From: Calothrix sp. NIES-4105
GTDB lineage: Bacteria > Cyanobacteriota > Cyanobacteriia > Cyanobacteriales > Nostocaceae
NCBI RefSeq assembly: GCF_002368415.1
Contig: NZ_AP018290.1
Span: 1,925,470 to 1,989,469 of the forward strand
Reading direction: 5' to 3'
DNA length: 64,000 bases
A program made the translations under genes and the position numbers. A model generated the notes under the pieces. That model saw only the letters and a list, made by a program, of their open reading frames with translations, was not told the DNA's origin and did no database searches. Shown piece by piece: positions 53,860 through 62,521 of this stretch. Each line of letters begins with the position of its first letter. Position 1 is the stretch's first letter.

Positions 53860-55428
53860 ATGAATCCTTCTTTTCAAGAATTAGGTCTGTCAGAAGAACG
53901 TGTACAACAATTAGAAACACTTGGTTTCACAGAACCTACAAATATTCAGGCACAAGCGATTCCGCATTTGCTTTCTGGACGTGACGTTGTTGGTCAATCG
54001 CAAACAGGTACTGGTAAGACAGCTGCATTTTCTTTACCAATATTAGAGAGATTAGATGTTAACCATCGTGCCGTACAAGCTTTAGTTTTGGCGCCGACTC
54101 GTGAGTTAGCGATTCAAGTTCACGATGCAGTTTCGACTTTTATTGGTAATACCGGACTGCGTGTAGCTGCTATTTATGGTGGTCAGTCGATTGAACGTCA
54201 AATTATGCAGTTGCGACGTGGTGTTCATATTGTTGTTGGGACACCTGGACGAGTGATCGACTTGTTAGAGCGTGGTTGCCTCAAGCTTGATTATGTTCGC
54301 TGGTTTGTATTAGATGAAGCTGATGAAATGTTAAGCATGGGCTTTATCGATGATGTTGAAAAAATTCTCTCGCAAGCTCCTAACGAACGTCAAACGGCAT
54401 TATTCTCAGCGACAATGCCCCCTTCGATTCGCCAGCTTGTTAACAATTTTTTGAATGACCCTGTTACTGTTACAGTACAGCAACCAAAAGCGGCGCCGAA
54501 CAAAATCAATCAAGTTGCGTATGTAGTACCTCGCAACTGGAGCAAAGCGAAAGCATTGCAGCCTATTTTGGAAATGGAAGACCCAGAGTCAGCGTTGATT
54601 TTTGTACGTACTCGTCGTACTGCTGCTGAACTTACTAACCAACTTCAATCTGCAGGCCATAGTGTTGATGAGTACCACGGTGACTTATCGCAACAAGCCA
54701 GAGAACGTTTACTAGGAAGATTCCGTAATCGTCAAGTACGCTGGGTAGTAGCAACTGACATTGCAGCACGCGGTCTTGATGTTGACCAGTTATCGCACGT
54801 AATTAACTTTGACTTACCCGATAGCGTAGAAACTTATGTACACCGAATTGGTCGTACAGGTCGTGCGGGTAAAGAAGGTACTGCGATTACATTAGTACAA
54901 CCATTTGAGCGTCGCAAGCAGCAGTTATTTGAGCGGCACGTTCGTCAAGCTTGGCAAGTACTCCCAATTCCAACACGCGCGCAAATTGAAGCACGCCATA
55001 TTCAAAAGTTACAGGAACAAGTGCGCGAAGCACTAACTGGCGAAAGATTGGCTTCCTTCTTACCAATTGTCCGCGAGTTGAGCGAAGAGTATGATGCTCA
55101 CGCAATAGCAGCAGCAGCATTACAATTAGCTTACGACCAAACCCGTCCAGCTTGGTTACAAACCGAAGTTGACATGCCTGAAGAAGAAATGTTATCTTCA
55201 GCACCCAAGCCAAAACTTCGTTCCGGTGGTGGTTCATCCCGTCGTGAATATTCGGGTGAACGTCGCGGTGGTCGTTCGTGGGACAATGGCGAAGGTGGAC
55301 GTGAAGGTGGACGTGGGGGTTCCGTAAAACCCAAACTTAAAGGTGGTTCTTCCCCTCGTCGCGAGTCATCTACAACAGGCGCCAAGAAACTTGGTTCTGT
55401 AGGCACTGCTCAAGAATCAGCAACATAG
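53860..55428 (+). CDS. DEAD-box RNA helicase
   Basis: 522 aa. Q motif (FQELGLSEERVQQLETLGFT), motif I QTGTGKTAAFS, Ib TPGR, motif II VLDEADEMLSMGF, motif III FSATMPP, motif V ATDIAARGLDVDQL, motif VI HRIGRTGRAG are all complete. The C-terminal region is rich in Arg/Gly (RREYSGERRGGRSW, GREGGRGGSV). This is the DeaD/CrhR-like class, which in cyanobacteria helps RNA unwinding under cold or redox stress. AGGAGAATT before ATG is a good ribosome site. Confidence 0.96.
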   Translation: MNPSFQELGLSEERVQQLETLGFTEPTNIQAQAIPHLLSGRDVVGQSQTGTGKTAAFSLPILERLDVNHRAVQALVLAPTRELAIQVHDAVSTFIGNTGLRVAAIYGGQSIERQIMQLRRGVHIVVGTPGRVIDLLERGCLKLDYVRWFVLDEADEMLSMGFIDDVEKILSQAPNERQTALFSATMPPSIRQLVNNFLNDPVTVTVQQPKAAPNKINQVAYVVPRNWSKAKALQPILEMEDPESALIFVRTRRTAAELTNQLQSAGHSVDEYHGDLSQQARERLLGRFRNRQVRWVVATDIAARGLDVDQLSHVINFDLPDSVETYVHRIGRTGRAGKEGTAITLVQPFERRKQQLFERHVRQAWQVLPIPTRAQIEARHIQKLQEQVREALTGERLASFLPIVRELSEEYDAHAIAAAALQLAYDQTRPAWLQTEVDMPEEEMLSSAPKPKLRSGGGSSRREYSGERRGGRSWDNGEGGREGGRGGSVKPKLKGGSSPRRESSTTGAKKLGSVGTAQESAT

Positions 55429-55578
55429 CTGTAAAATAAAGGCGCCCGTTACCCGTGGGTATTTTCAAAGCGGGGCAGCAAGTAAAAGCCATTTGAAATT
55501 TCGCACCCCGCAATATCACTTGCTACCACGTTTTTACACCCGCGCTTAAGAAGTGGCGCCTCTTAAATCAATAAAATT

Positions 55579-55613
55579 AAATTCCCGACGTGTAGAAGTT
55601 GCCGGGAATTTTG
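55579..55613 (+). terminator. Hairpin terminator after the DEAD-box gene
   Basis: AAATTCCCG and CGGGAATTTT form a stem with a loop of about 14 nt and a short T run. A second interleaved repeat (GCGGGGCAGCAAGT / CACCCCGCAATATCACTTGCT) lies just before it at 55470-55535. Confidence 0.65.
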
Positions 55614-55712
55614 GCATGTTTGTAGCATAGGTGTCTTGCCTGTGCAGTAATATTGTTTTATTTACCACAGAGACACAGAGAGCGCAGAGGGAAGAGGAAG
55701 AAAGATTTGAGA

Positions 55713-56177
55713 TCAAAATTTAATATTTATCCAAAGTTGAGATTCAGCAAAGCGACCTAAATATTCAACATTGTTGGTAGCTATCACTATATAACGGCCG
55801 CGAGATTCTTCTCTTAACATTTGCCAATAGTCACAAATAATCATATCATCAAGGCTTTTATTATCACCAGTAGGCGTACCTTGACTGCGCGCGGATGCCC
55901 AAAGTTCAGCAGCTTGTATCAGTACTTCTGAAGTTACAGGTAAAAAATTAATCATGTCTTGCAATTCATCTGAACTGCTAATATTATCCGAATGAGGATT
56001 TTTGCGGGCTTCTAAAACCATGCTTCTTCTTACTTCATAATCGCATAGCTGAGAAGAGCAAACGTCAACCCCCTTAGCTAATAAACCGTAAACCCACTGT
56101 TCACAAATACTGGCTTCATCAGATTTAATAGGGGTTGCGAGTACTCCTAGCACACCTGAGTCTATAAAAACAATCAT
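55713..56177 (-). CDS. PIN-domain toxin-like ribonuclease
   Basis: 154 aa. The acidic residues of the PIN active site can be placed: IVFIDSGVLGVL, CDYEVRRSM, KSLDDMIICDY, then IATNNVEYL. It starts in an ATGA overlap with the upstream gene, as toxin genes often do. It should cut RNA when free. The substrate is unknown. Confidence 0.8.
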   Translation of the reverse strand: MIVFIDSGVLGVLATPIKSDEASICEQWVYGLLAKGVDVCSSQLCDYEVRRSMVLEARKNPHSDNISSSDELQDMINFLPVTSEVLIQAAELWASARSQGTPTGDNKSLDDMIICDYWQMLREESRGRYIVIATNNVEYLGRFAESQLWINIKF

Positions 56178-56566
56178 GATTCTGAGTATAATTTTTGTCC
56201 GGCAGGGCGTTCAGCATCTACTGTTTGCTTGAAGCTTTCAAAAAATTCTTGTCTTTGCTGCGCTTCTTCGTCAGACATATTTTTATTACGTTCCATGTAT
56301 TTTTCCAATGCTACCATTCTAGGCACGTTTCGTCTTAGCTGTTCCTCCATGCTCCAAGCTGGTTTCTCGTTCGGGTAGGATGTATTACCTAAATTTAAAA
56401 ATTTTCTGATAATGTCAGCGTCTTCGTGATTTACACGAATAGGGGTGGGGTATCCTTCTAAAATTAAGTCGGAACTGTCGTCTTTTGTGTTTTCCGCTGG
56501 AATGAGAGCAATAAAGCGCGCGAGATTTAAGATTTTGCCACTAGGTAGTTCTACTGTTGTATTCAT
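56174..56566 (-). CDS. Putative antitoxin partner of the PIN protein
   Basis: 130 aa from ATG at 56566 (MNTTVELPSGKILNLARFI). The protein continues with YPTPIRVNHEDADIIRKFLN and an acidic helical tail (MSDEEAQQRQEFFESFKQ). No HTH or ribbon-helix is visible, so the antitoxin call rests on gene order and the 4-bp overlap alone. Confidence 0.55.
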   Translation of the reverse strand: MNTTVELPSGKILNLARFIALIPAENTKDDSSDLILEGYPTPIRVNHEDADIIRKFLNLGNTSYPNEKPAWSMEEQLRRNVPRMVALEKYMERNKNMSDEEAQQRQEFFESFKQTVDAERPAGQKLYSES

Positions 56567-56632
56567 ACACAAATTTTTAAAATTCGATGTAAACGTAAGT
56601 TTATACATTGTAACGTGCGATAAGCAGCACAT

Positions 56633-57304
56633 TAGATGATATTGGTGTTGGGTTCCACAAAGCCTCCACTCAACCTACATATATAATTTCGGCAATTTTG
56701 AAAGAGTCAAAAGTTTTATATATGTTTGTAGCAATACATTTTTAGTTTTATTTGTTTTTGTAGGTATACTTAAAAGCATTTTTTTATAGAAAAATCACTA
56801 TAATTAAGCATTAGAAAGGGTTAATTAATAAGCTAAAAAATCAAATTAATTTTATTTAATAGTAGCCTTCTTTGTGTATCTACCTATATTTTAATGCAAA
56901 AGTACTACTAAAACTCATTAATGCAAGTAGTGTCAATAATCAATACTGAGATTATAAGCAAATTTTGTTACAATCCTGAAAACGATTTCACACGCTGAAG
57001 ATATATTCTATAAGCGTAAACAATTGAGCTAATTAAGTATTATTACTAATCTCATTGTAAAAAAATACCTATTATACTGAAAAAAAATCATTAACGCGCG
57101 CCCTTTGTCTGGGTTCATCTAACTTTCATCGCATTACTACTAAGTTTAATTCACGTTCGGTGCAAAAAAATATTGTACTGAGCGAGCGTGAAGCGAATCC
57201 TCTTGTCTTTCTCAAAGATAGCAATTTTTGGGAATGGCTAAGAAGTTTTGCTAAATTTCTGCTGCTTTATAAATCAAAAACTAAGTAAATTATATCAATA
57301 AAAA
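56633..57304. other. 672-bp spacer without a gene
   Basis: AT-rich. It holds a partial GGTTCCACAAAGCCTCCACT repeat (56644-56676) related to 27204-27271. Nothing else recognisable was seen; the promoter of the FG-GAP/GH99-like gene should lie at its right end. Confidence 0.4.
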
Positions 57305-59230
57305 ATGCAGGATATAGCACTTTCTCAACAATCTTCTGGACAGTTAACAACTGAAATTCAAGGTACGACTGGAATTTGGTATAGCACTTGGTACGCTAAC
57401 GAAGGAAACTACAATTGGCTTTCTGGTTCTAGTATCGGTTCTAGCTCACAAATGCTTGCTGATGTAAACGGTGATGGATTAGACGATGCAATTGCATATT
57501 CTAAAGAGAGAGGTGAATGGAATGTTGCTTTGTCCAATGGCAAAACATTTAATCCTTACACTAAATGGATAACAGGTCATGGTATTGGTTCCAGTTCACA
57601 GATGATTGCCGATGTGAATGGTGATGGTAAGGCTGATGCGATTGTCTATTTTGGACAAACAGGTCAATGGTATGCTGCTTTGTCTAACGGTAATGGATTC
57701 AATGGTTACAACATGTGGAGAGACGGTCACGGTATTGGCTCTAATTCACAGATGGCTACTGATGTGAATGGTGATGGTAAAGCTGATGCGATTGTCTACT
57801 TTGGACAAACAGGTCAATGGTATGCTGCTTTGTCTAACGGTAATGGATTTAATGGTTACAACATGTGGAGAGATGGTCATGGTATTGGCTCTGATTCACA
57901 GATTGTTGCTGATGTAAATGGTGATGGTAAAGCTGACGCAGTTGTCTACTTTGGAAAAACAGGTGACTGGTATACGGCTTTGTCTAACGGTAATGGATTC
58001 GATGGTTACAACCAATGGGTGGCAGGTTACGGTGTTAACTCCACTCGTCAGATGATTGGCGATGTGAATGGAGACGGTAAAGCTGATGCAGTCGCTTATT
58101 ACGGTCAGCAAGGTAAAGGTGAATGGTATGTCGCTCAATCTAGTGGGGATAGGTTTACCAACTCATATCTATGGAAGACGGAACATGGACAACCCTCTAA
58201 ATTCAACAACAATATAGGTTCTAGCTGGCAAGGTTTAGGAAGAATTTATAGTAATAAATCTAGTTTTGCTCCTGTAGTTTACTTTTCTGATGGGGAAGAG
58301 TGGAAAGCACTACCAGCAGATAAATATAGTAAGCCTAATATTTTAAATACATGGGAAGCATGGAATATTAAATATCGTCCTTTAACTTTAGGTTCATACA
58401 GAGCATATGATAGCAACGAAACTGCAGTAATTGACGAACATTTAGACCTGATCTCAAAAGCTAAAATTGATTTTATATTATTTGATTTGACTAATAATAT
58501 AGACGTTGATGAGGAATATATTAAACAACGTGCGAAATCAGTAGTTGAAAGAATTTCAGTTTGGAATTCTAACCCAAACAATCGCAAAATTAAGTATGCT
58601 GTTGCGGTTGGCGGTATGCAATTTAACAATGACCCGAATACTTTGGAGCAAGAAGCAAATACGATTTGGAGTCAATTTGTATCTAATAGCGACCCAAATA
58701 ATTATTTTAATTTGAATGGAAAACCTTTACTAGTTAGTTATTCAAGTAGTTTCCAAAAAAGTAATTGGCAGAATGCTAATATTAATAAATCAGCTACTAA
58801 TCTTTTCAATCTTGAATGGGCACAAGGGAGGGTTACAGATACAGGAGATAATAGCCAAATTACTCCCCAGAGCGCTAATACTTCCCAGACTAGTAGCAAC
58901 TCATATTTTGGTTGGGGATATCCTCAAGGCTCATTAACAAGTAAAGATGTTATGGTTGTAATGCCTGGTTGGAACAATCTTTTAGGGGAATATGTTTCTC
59001 GAACTTATAACGGTCAAGAAGGAGATTTTTATGAATCTAAAGGATGGGCACGAGTTTTAGAGGCAAAACCCAACATTACTGTTATTAACTCTTTTAACGA
59101 ATATTTGGAAGGCACTGCTGTGGCGCCAGCAGACACAAGCTTATTACCAGCTAGTGAACAATGGAGTTCTTCAAATTTATATTGGGATATGACTAAATCA
59201 TACAATAGTAAATATAAAGCTAGCACTTAA
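57305..59230 (+). CDS. FG-GAP/VCBS-repeat protein with GH99-like catalytic domain
   Basis: 641 aa. Residues about 40-280 are five tandem repeats of 50 aa, each with a calcium-loop DVNGDGKADA and W-Y-A-A-L-S-N-G strand; copies 2-4 are nearly identical in DNA (period 150 bp). The C-terminal part (about 350-640) has GSYRAYDSNETAVIDEHLDL, KIDFILFDLTNNIDVDEEY, GKPLLVSYSS and INSFNEYLEGTAVAPAD, like GH71/GH99-type hydrolases that act on surface glycans. No signal peptide is visible at the start, unusual for such a protein. It sits beside a glycosyltransferase cluster. Confidence 0.75.
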   Translation: MQDIALSQQSSGQLTTEIQGTTGIWYSTWYANEGNYNWLSGSSIGSSSQMLADVNGDGLDDAIAYSKERGEWNVALSNGKTFNPYTKWITGHGIGSSSQMIADVNGDGKADAIVYFGQTGQWYAALSNGNGFNGYNMWRDGHGIGSNSQMATDVNGDGKADAIVYFGQTGQWYAALSNGNGFNGYNMWRDGHGIGSDSQIVADVNGDGKADAVVYFGKTGDWYTALSNGNGFDGYNQWVAGYGVNSTRQMIGDVNGDGKADAVAYYGQQGKGEWYVAQSSGDRFTNSYLWKTEHGQPSKFNNNIGSSWQGLGRIYSNKSSFAPVVYFSDGEEWKALPADKYSKPNILNTWEAWNIKYRPLTLGSYRAYDSNETAVIDEHLDLISKAKIDFILFDLTNNIDVDEEYIKQRAKSVVERISVWNSNPNNRKIKYAVAVGGMQFNNDPNTLEQEANTIWSQFVSNSDPNNYFNLNGKPLLVSYSSSFQKSNWQNANINKSATNLFNLEWAQGRVTDTGDNSQITPQSANTSQTSSNSYFGWGYPQGSLTSKDVMVVMPGWNNLLGEYVSRTYNGQEGDFYESKGWARVLEAKPNITVINSFNEYLEGTAVAPADTSLLPASEQWSSSNLYWDMTKSYNSKYKAST

Positions 59231-59237
59231 TAACTAC

Positions 59238-59272
59238 GTAGGTTGGGTTGCGCTGCGCGGAATCTAACCTAC
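59238..59272. repeat. GTAGGTTGGGTT / AATCTAACCTAC inverted repeat
   Basis: GTAGGTT and AACCTAC arms with a GCGCTGCGCGG loop, between convergent genes; a likely two-way terminator. Related to 27204-27271. Confidence 0.65.
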
Positions 59273-60199
59273 TGTTTTCCCTAGCTTCCCAATTAAACCG
59301 TGGTAAGTGCCTAATAAACAAGCCCAAACTTTAATGAGTTTTTCATCGGCATCAAATAAAATAATTTTTGCAATGGTATATAATAAATATTTAATGCGAT
59401 ATCCTACGCTCACTAAACGATAAAACCCTTGAGCATATCGAGTTTCTATATAAGTGTGATTACGGCAAATATAATAATGCCGAAGCGAAGAGTATATATA
59501 TATAATTTTTTTGTTTTTTAAAAAAGTTACTTCTTGTGGGTGCCCAAAGTTGTGATACATTATAGCTTTCAAAACAATTAAATTATGAAATCCATGTTGT
59601 TTCAACCTCCATCCGTAGTCAATATCAATACCATCAATAAATAAATCACTACGAGGTAAATCTATCTGCTTTGCTACAGTTAAGTTGATTAATGAACCAG
59701 ATGTAATAGGAGCATCACATTCATAATTTGATTGATTATTTAATTCATATTTTAAAATCTCAGGTTTGCAAGAACTAAAATAACTGCCGTTAAAAATTAC
59801 ACCTTCAGCAATACAGTTTGTTCTTGTATCAACTACAGTTGGTGCAATAATTCCAATTTGATAATTATCTGTAATCAAATCGAAGTAAGTATCTAACAAT
59901 ATTTCTAAACAATTCACACTAGGTACACTATCTTGGTCAAAGACCCAGATAAAATCATAATTCCAATCTAATGCTTTTATAATTGCCCAGGATAATCCAT
60001 AACCAATACCAAGATTTTCTGGGCAATGCAATATCAAAACGTCAGGATGTTGGTGTTCTATTACTCGTTCAGAGGAATTATCTAAGATTAAAATTTTGTC
60101 AACTGGAAATGATTGAGATTTTATTGCTTGAATACATTGAGTTGCAGATACAGCATCTTCATAAACGGTTATGTAAGCTGCTACTTTCTTTTTCTTCAC
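59264..60199 (-). CDS. GT2 glycosyltransferase (rhamnosyltransferase-like)
   Basis: 311 aa. KVAAYITVYEDAVSATQCI, then KILILDNSS, DFIWVFDQDSVP (the DxD-type site), and DLFIDGIDIDYGWRLKQHG are the usual blocks of the rhamnosyl/galactofuranosyl GT2 group. It adds a sugar to a polymer at the membrane. Its start overlaps the 3' end of the next upstream gene by 41 bp, so the two are co-transcribed. Confidence 0.88.
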   Translation of the reverse strand: MKKKKVAAYITVYEDAVSATQCIQAIKSQSFPVDKILILDNSSERVIEHQHPDVLILHCPENLGIGYGLSWAIIKALDWNYDFIWVFDQDSVPSVNCLEILLDTYFDLITDNYQIGIIAPTVVDTRTNCIAEGVIFNGSYFSSCKPEILKYELNNQSNYECDAPITSGSLINLTVAKQIDLPRSDLFIDGIDIDYGWRLKQHGFHNLIVLKAIMYHNFGHPQEVTFLKNKKIIYIYSSLRHYYICRNHTYIETRYAQGFYRLVSVGYRIKYLLYTIAKIILFDADEKLIKVWACLLGTYHGLIGKLGKTVG

Positions 60200-61544
60200 G
60201 ACTTGCTTGTAAACTATTATTAAGTTTGTTCATGATTAAATTATGAAAACGCTTTCCTTGAACACTCCAATCAGATAGTTGTGCGATATGTTGTAGCGAC
60301 TTTCGTTTTAGTAACTTTACTAAATCACGGTTATGATATAAATCTAACAAGCCATCACACATAGACTTGGGGTCTGGTTTAACAAGGTAGCTATTTTCTA
60401 AATGAATCAAATCGTATGCAGTGTTTTCTACTTCTAAATCCATTAAAACACTACCGCAAGCCATAACTTCACGCGCGACCAAGGATAAATTTGTTGAGGA
60501 AGGAGCTATACATACGTCACAAACAGAATATAATTCAGCTAAATCTTCGACTGATAGCATCCCAGCATTATAAGATTTGAATGGCAATGGGGGTATGTCA
60601 TTCCATCCATAACATATCAAAACAATATTTTCTGCTTGCTCGGCGAATAGATATAGTGCCATCACAACTAATTCAAAGCATCTACGTGGAGTTACATTTC
60701 GACCATAAAAAGCAACTTTAAAAGCGTTTTCGTTTTCAGAAACCAAACTACGTACTAATTTGCTTTTAATTTTAGTTCTTGGATAATAAATATTTTTATC
60801 GACTACTATGTCATAATAATCGGTATTAACTTCATAATTTGTACGTAAAAAGTAAGATAGCCATTTTCCAAGCGTTATATGATAATAACCAAATTTGTAA
60901 GTGTTTTGAGCTAGAAAAGAATAACTACCTGATGAGTAAAACAGTGGTTCATAATCTTGGACAAAATACACTTTTAAATCTGCTGGCATCGTTAACCCTG
61001 CATAAGCAGTTATCCATGATGTACAAACTACAATGTTTGTTTTTGGATAGGTTATGTTTGGACTGTATATTTTAACTTCAGCTTTAATAGTCGCAAAATA
61101 CTCACGTATTTGTTGACGTATTTGCTCTGGAGTTAGTAATTTCTCATAATCTCCTACAATATAAACAGTACATTTACAATTAACTGATTCAAGAAATTTG
61201 ACAAAGCGGAATAAATTTTGGTGTCCTCCAGAACCTCTTGAGAAGAATGGTACTAACCAAGCAAATTCTAATACCTTTGGAATTGATGAAATCTTACTGG
61301 CGCCAGCATTATATTTATTTATATCGTTGGTATATTTTATACTTCCAAGGATGATTTCATCAAATTCTGAAACTTTACCATATATAGCTTCTTCAACCTG
61401 AACTTTTACATCTTTTTCTTTTGTCACCAAAAACAAAGCTATTTTATAGAATATTTTTGAGATTGTTGCTCTTAATCCCACTTCCTTAACTTTAGTCGAA
61501 ACCCTGGTTATTATTTTTGTAATCATGGTATTGGTGGATGCCAT
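60159..61544 (-). CDS. GT4-like glycosyltransferase (WsaF-type)
   Basis: 461 aa. An N-terminal block (LEFAWLVPFFSRGSGGHQNL) and YFVQDYEPLFYSSGSYSFLA match WsaF-like rhamnosyltransferases. The C-terminal half has KVAFYGRNVTPRRCFELV and LAELYSVCDVCIAPSSTNLS, the GT-B donor-binding part with an E-x7-E-like region (VAREVMACGSVLMDLEVEN). It sits in a four-gene minus-strand cluster and overlaps the GT2 gene downstream. Confidence 0.83.
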   Translation of the reverse strand: MASTNTMITKIITRVSTKVKEVGLRATISKIFYKIALFLVTKEKDVKVQVEEAIYGKVSEFDEIILGSIKYTNDINKYNAGASKISSIPKVLEFAWLVPFFSRGSGGHQNLFRFVKFLESVNCKCTVYIVGDYEKLLTPEQIRQQIREYFATIKAEVKIYSPNITYPKTNIVVCTSWITAYAGLTMPADLKVYFVQDYEPLFYSSGSYSFLAQNTYKFGYYHITLGKWLSYFLRTNYEVNTDYYDIVVDKNIYYPRTKIKSKLVRSLVSENENAFKVAFYGRNVTPRRCFELVVMALYLFAEQAENIVLICYGWNDIPPLPFKSYNAGMLSVEDLAELYSVCDVCIAPSSTNLSLVAREVMACGSVLMDLEVENTAYDLIHLENSYLVKPDPKSMCDGLLDLYHNRDLVKLLKRKSLQHIAQLSDWSVQGKRFHNLIMNKLNNSLQASREEKESSSLHNRL

Positions 61545-61548
61545 TAAT

Positions 61549-62502
61549 TTAAACTTCTTGCTTACGTGCTTGCTCAGATAAAAACTTACGACTTACATAT
61601 GAAGGAATGTTATTATAGTTTGCTCCATAATATTGACCTACGACTATACCTAAATTGTTGAGTGTTCGCTGTAAAATCCAATATGCTCTTGACCAGTAAG
61701 AAAGCTCCTTCATTTGGAGTAGTTGTCGAGCATCACCATAAGACAAACCTGCAAAAATTTTCATATAGCTACGTATTGAAAGTTTTTCAACAACGCCTAT
61801 CTTCTTGTAAGCTTTATATTCATCAAACTGCCTTTTCATCCATTGTAAAGGTGTGTAAGTATGAGAATGATACACTAATGCATCAGGTTCATAACATTTG
61901 ACATAACCATTTTCAATAATGTCTTTAGCCCACCATTGGTCTTCAGACATTTCAACACGCTGAAACGGTATTTTCTCCCAGACGCTTCTCCTAATACAAG
62001 AGTTATTATTAGAAAAGAATATATATACACCCTGCTTTTCTTGATAACCTTCATCTTTTTGCCAACATGTACGATGCAGTGAAAAAGAATCAAAATGTCG
62101 TTTTAGATTAAGCGCTACAATAGGGTCACAATCTTTTCTTGGTAAGTGTTGACCAAATACACCTGCAATTTCTTCTCGCTCACGCATAGGCGCCACAATA
62201 TTTTGAAGCCATTGATTATTTGCTGGTGTTGCATCTTGAGTTAGAAAAGCAATGAAATCTCCTTGCGAGTTTGCAATACCAAAATTTCGAGTGGCGCCGT
62301 GATTAAATTCTGAGGGGTGAATTTCTATTAATTTTACATCATATTTCTTGATAATTTCTAATGAATTATCTTTTGAACCAGAATCTATCACAATCACTTC
62401 ATAATCAAAGTCTGTCTGCTGCGATAAAGTTGCTTGAAGAACTTCATCTAGAAACTCTTCCCCATTTTTAGTTGGAATTATAACTGAAACTAGTATAGAC
62501 AT
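61549..62502 (-). CDS. GT2 glycosyltransferase
   Basis: 317 aa. VSVIIPTKNGEEFLDEVL, YEVIVIDSGSKDNSLEIIKK, HGATRNFGIANSQGDFIAFL, TQDATPAN and VEMSEDQWWAKDIIENG are the core GT-A motifs, with the second-metal-site-like ED. It resembles rhamnosyltransferases of surface-polysaccharide clusters. It begins 20 bp downstream of the 443-aa transferase and ends 5 bp before the GT4 gene, so it is part of one operon. Confidence 0.92.
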   Translation of the reverse strand: MSILVSVIIPTKNGEEFLDEVLQATLSQQTDFDYEVIVIDSGSKDNSLEIIKKYDVKLIEIHPSEFNHGATRNFGIANSQGDFIAFLTQDATPANNQWLQNIVAPMREREEIAGVFGQHLPRKDCDPIVALNLKRHFDSFSLHRTCWQKDEGYQEKQGVYIFFSNNNSCIRRSVWEKIPFQRVEMSEDQWWAKDIIENGYVKCYEPDALVYHSHTYTPLQWMKRQFDEYKAYKKIGVVEKLSIRSYMKIFAGLSYGDARQLLQMKELSYWSRAYWILQRTLNNLGIVVGQYYGANYNNIPSYVSRKFLSEQARKQEV

Positions 62503-62521
62503 AATTTAATATAATTTTAAT

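Noticed and set aside
54887-55406. Two minus-strand ORFs opposite the DEAD-box gene
   Set aside because: They mirror the helicase C-terminal codons, including its Arg/Gly repeats, and have no family features.
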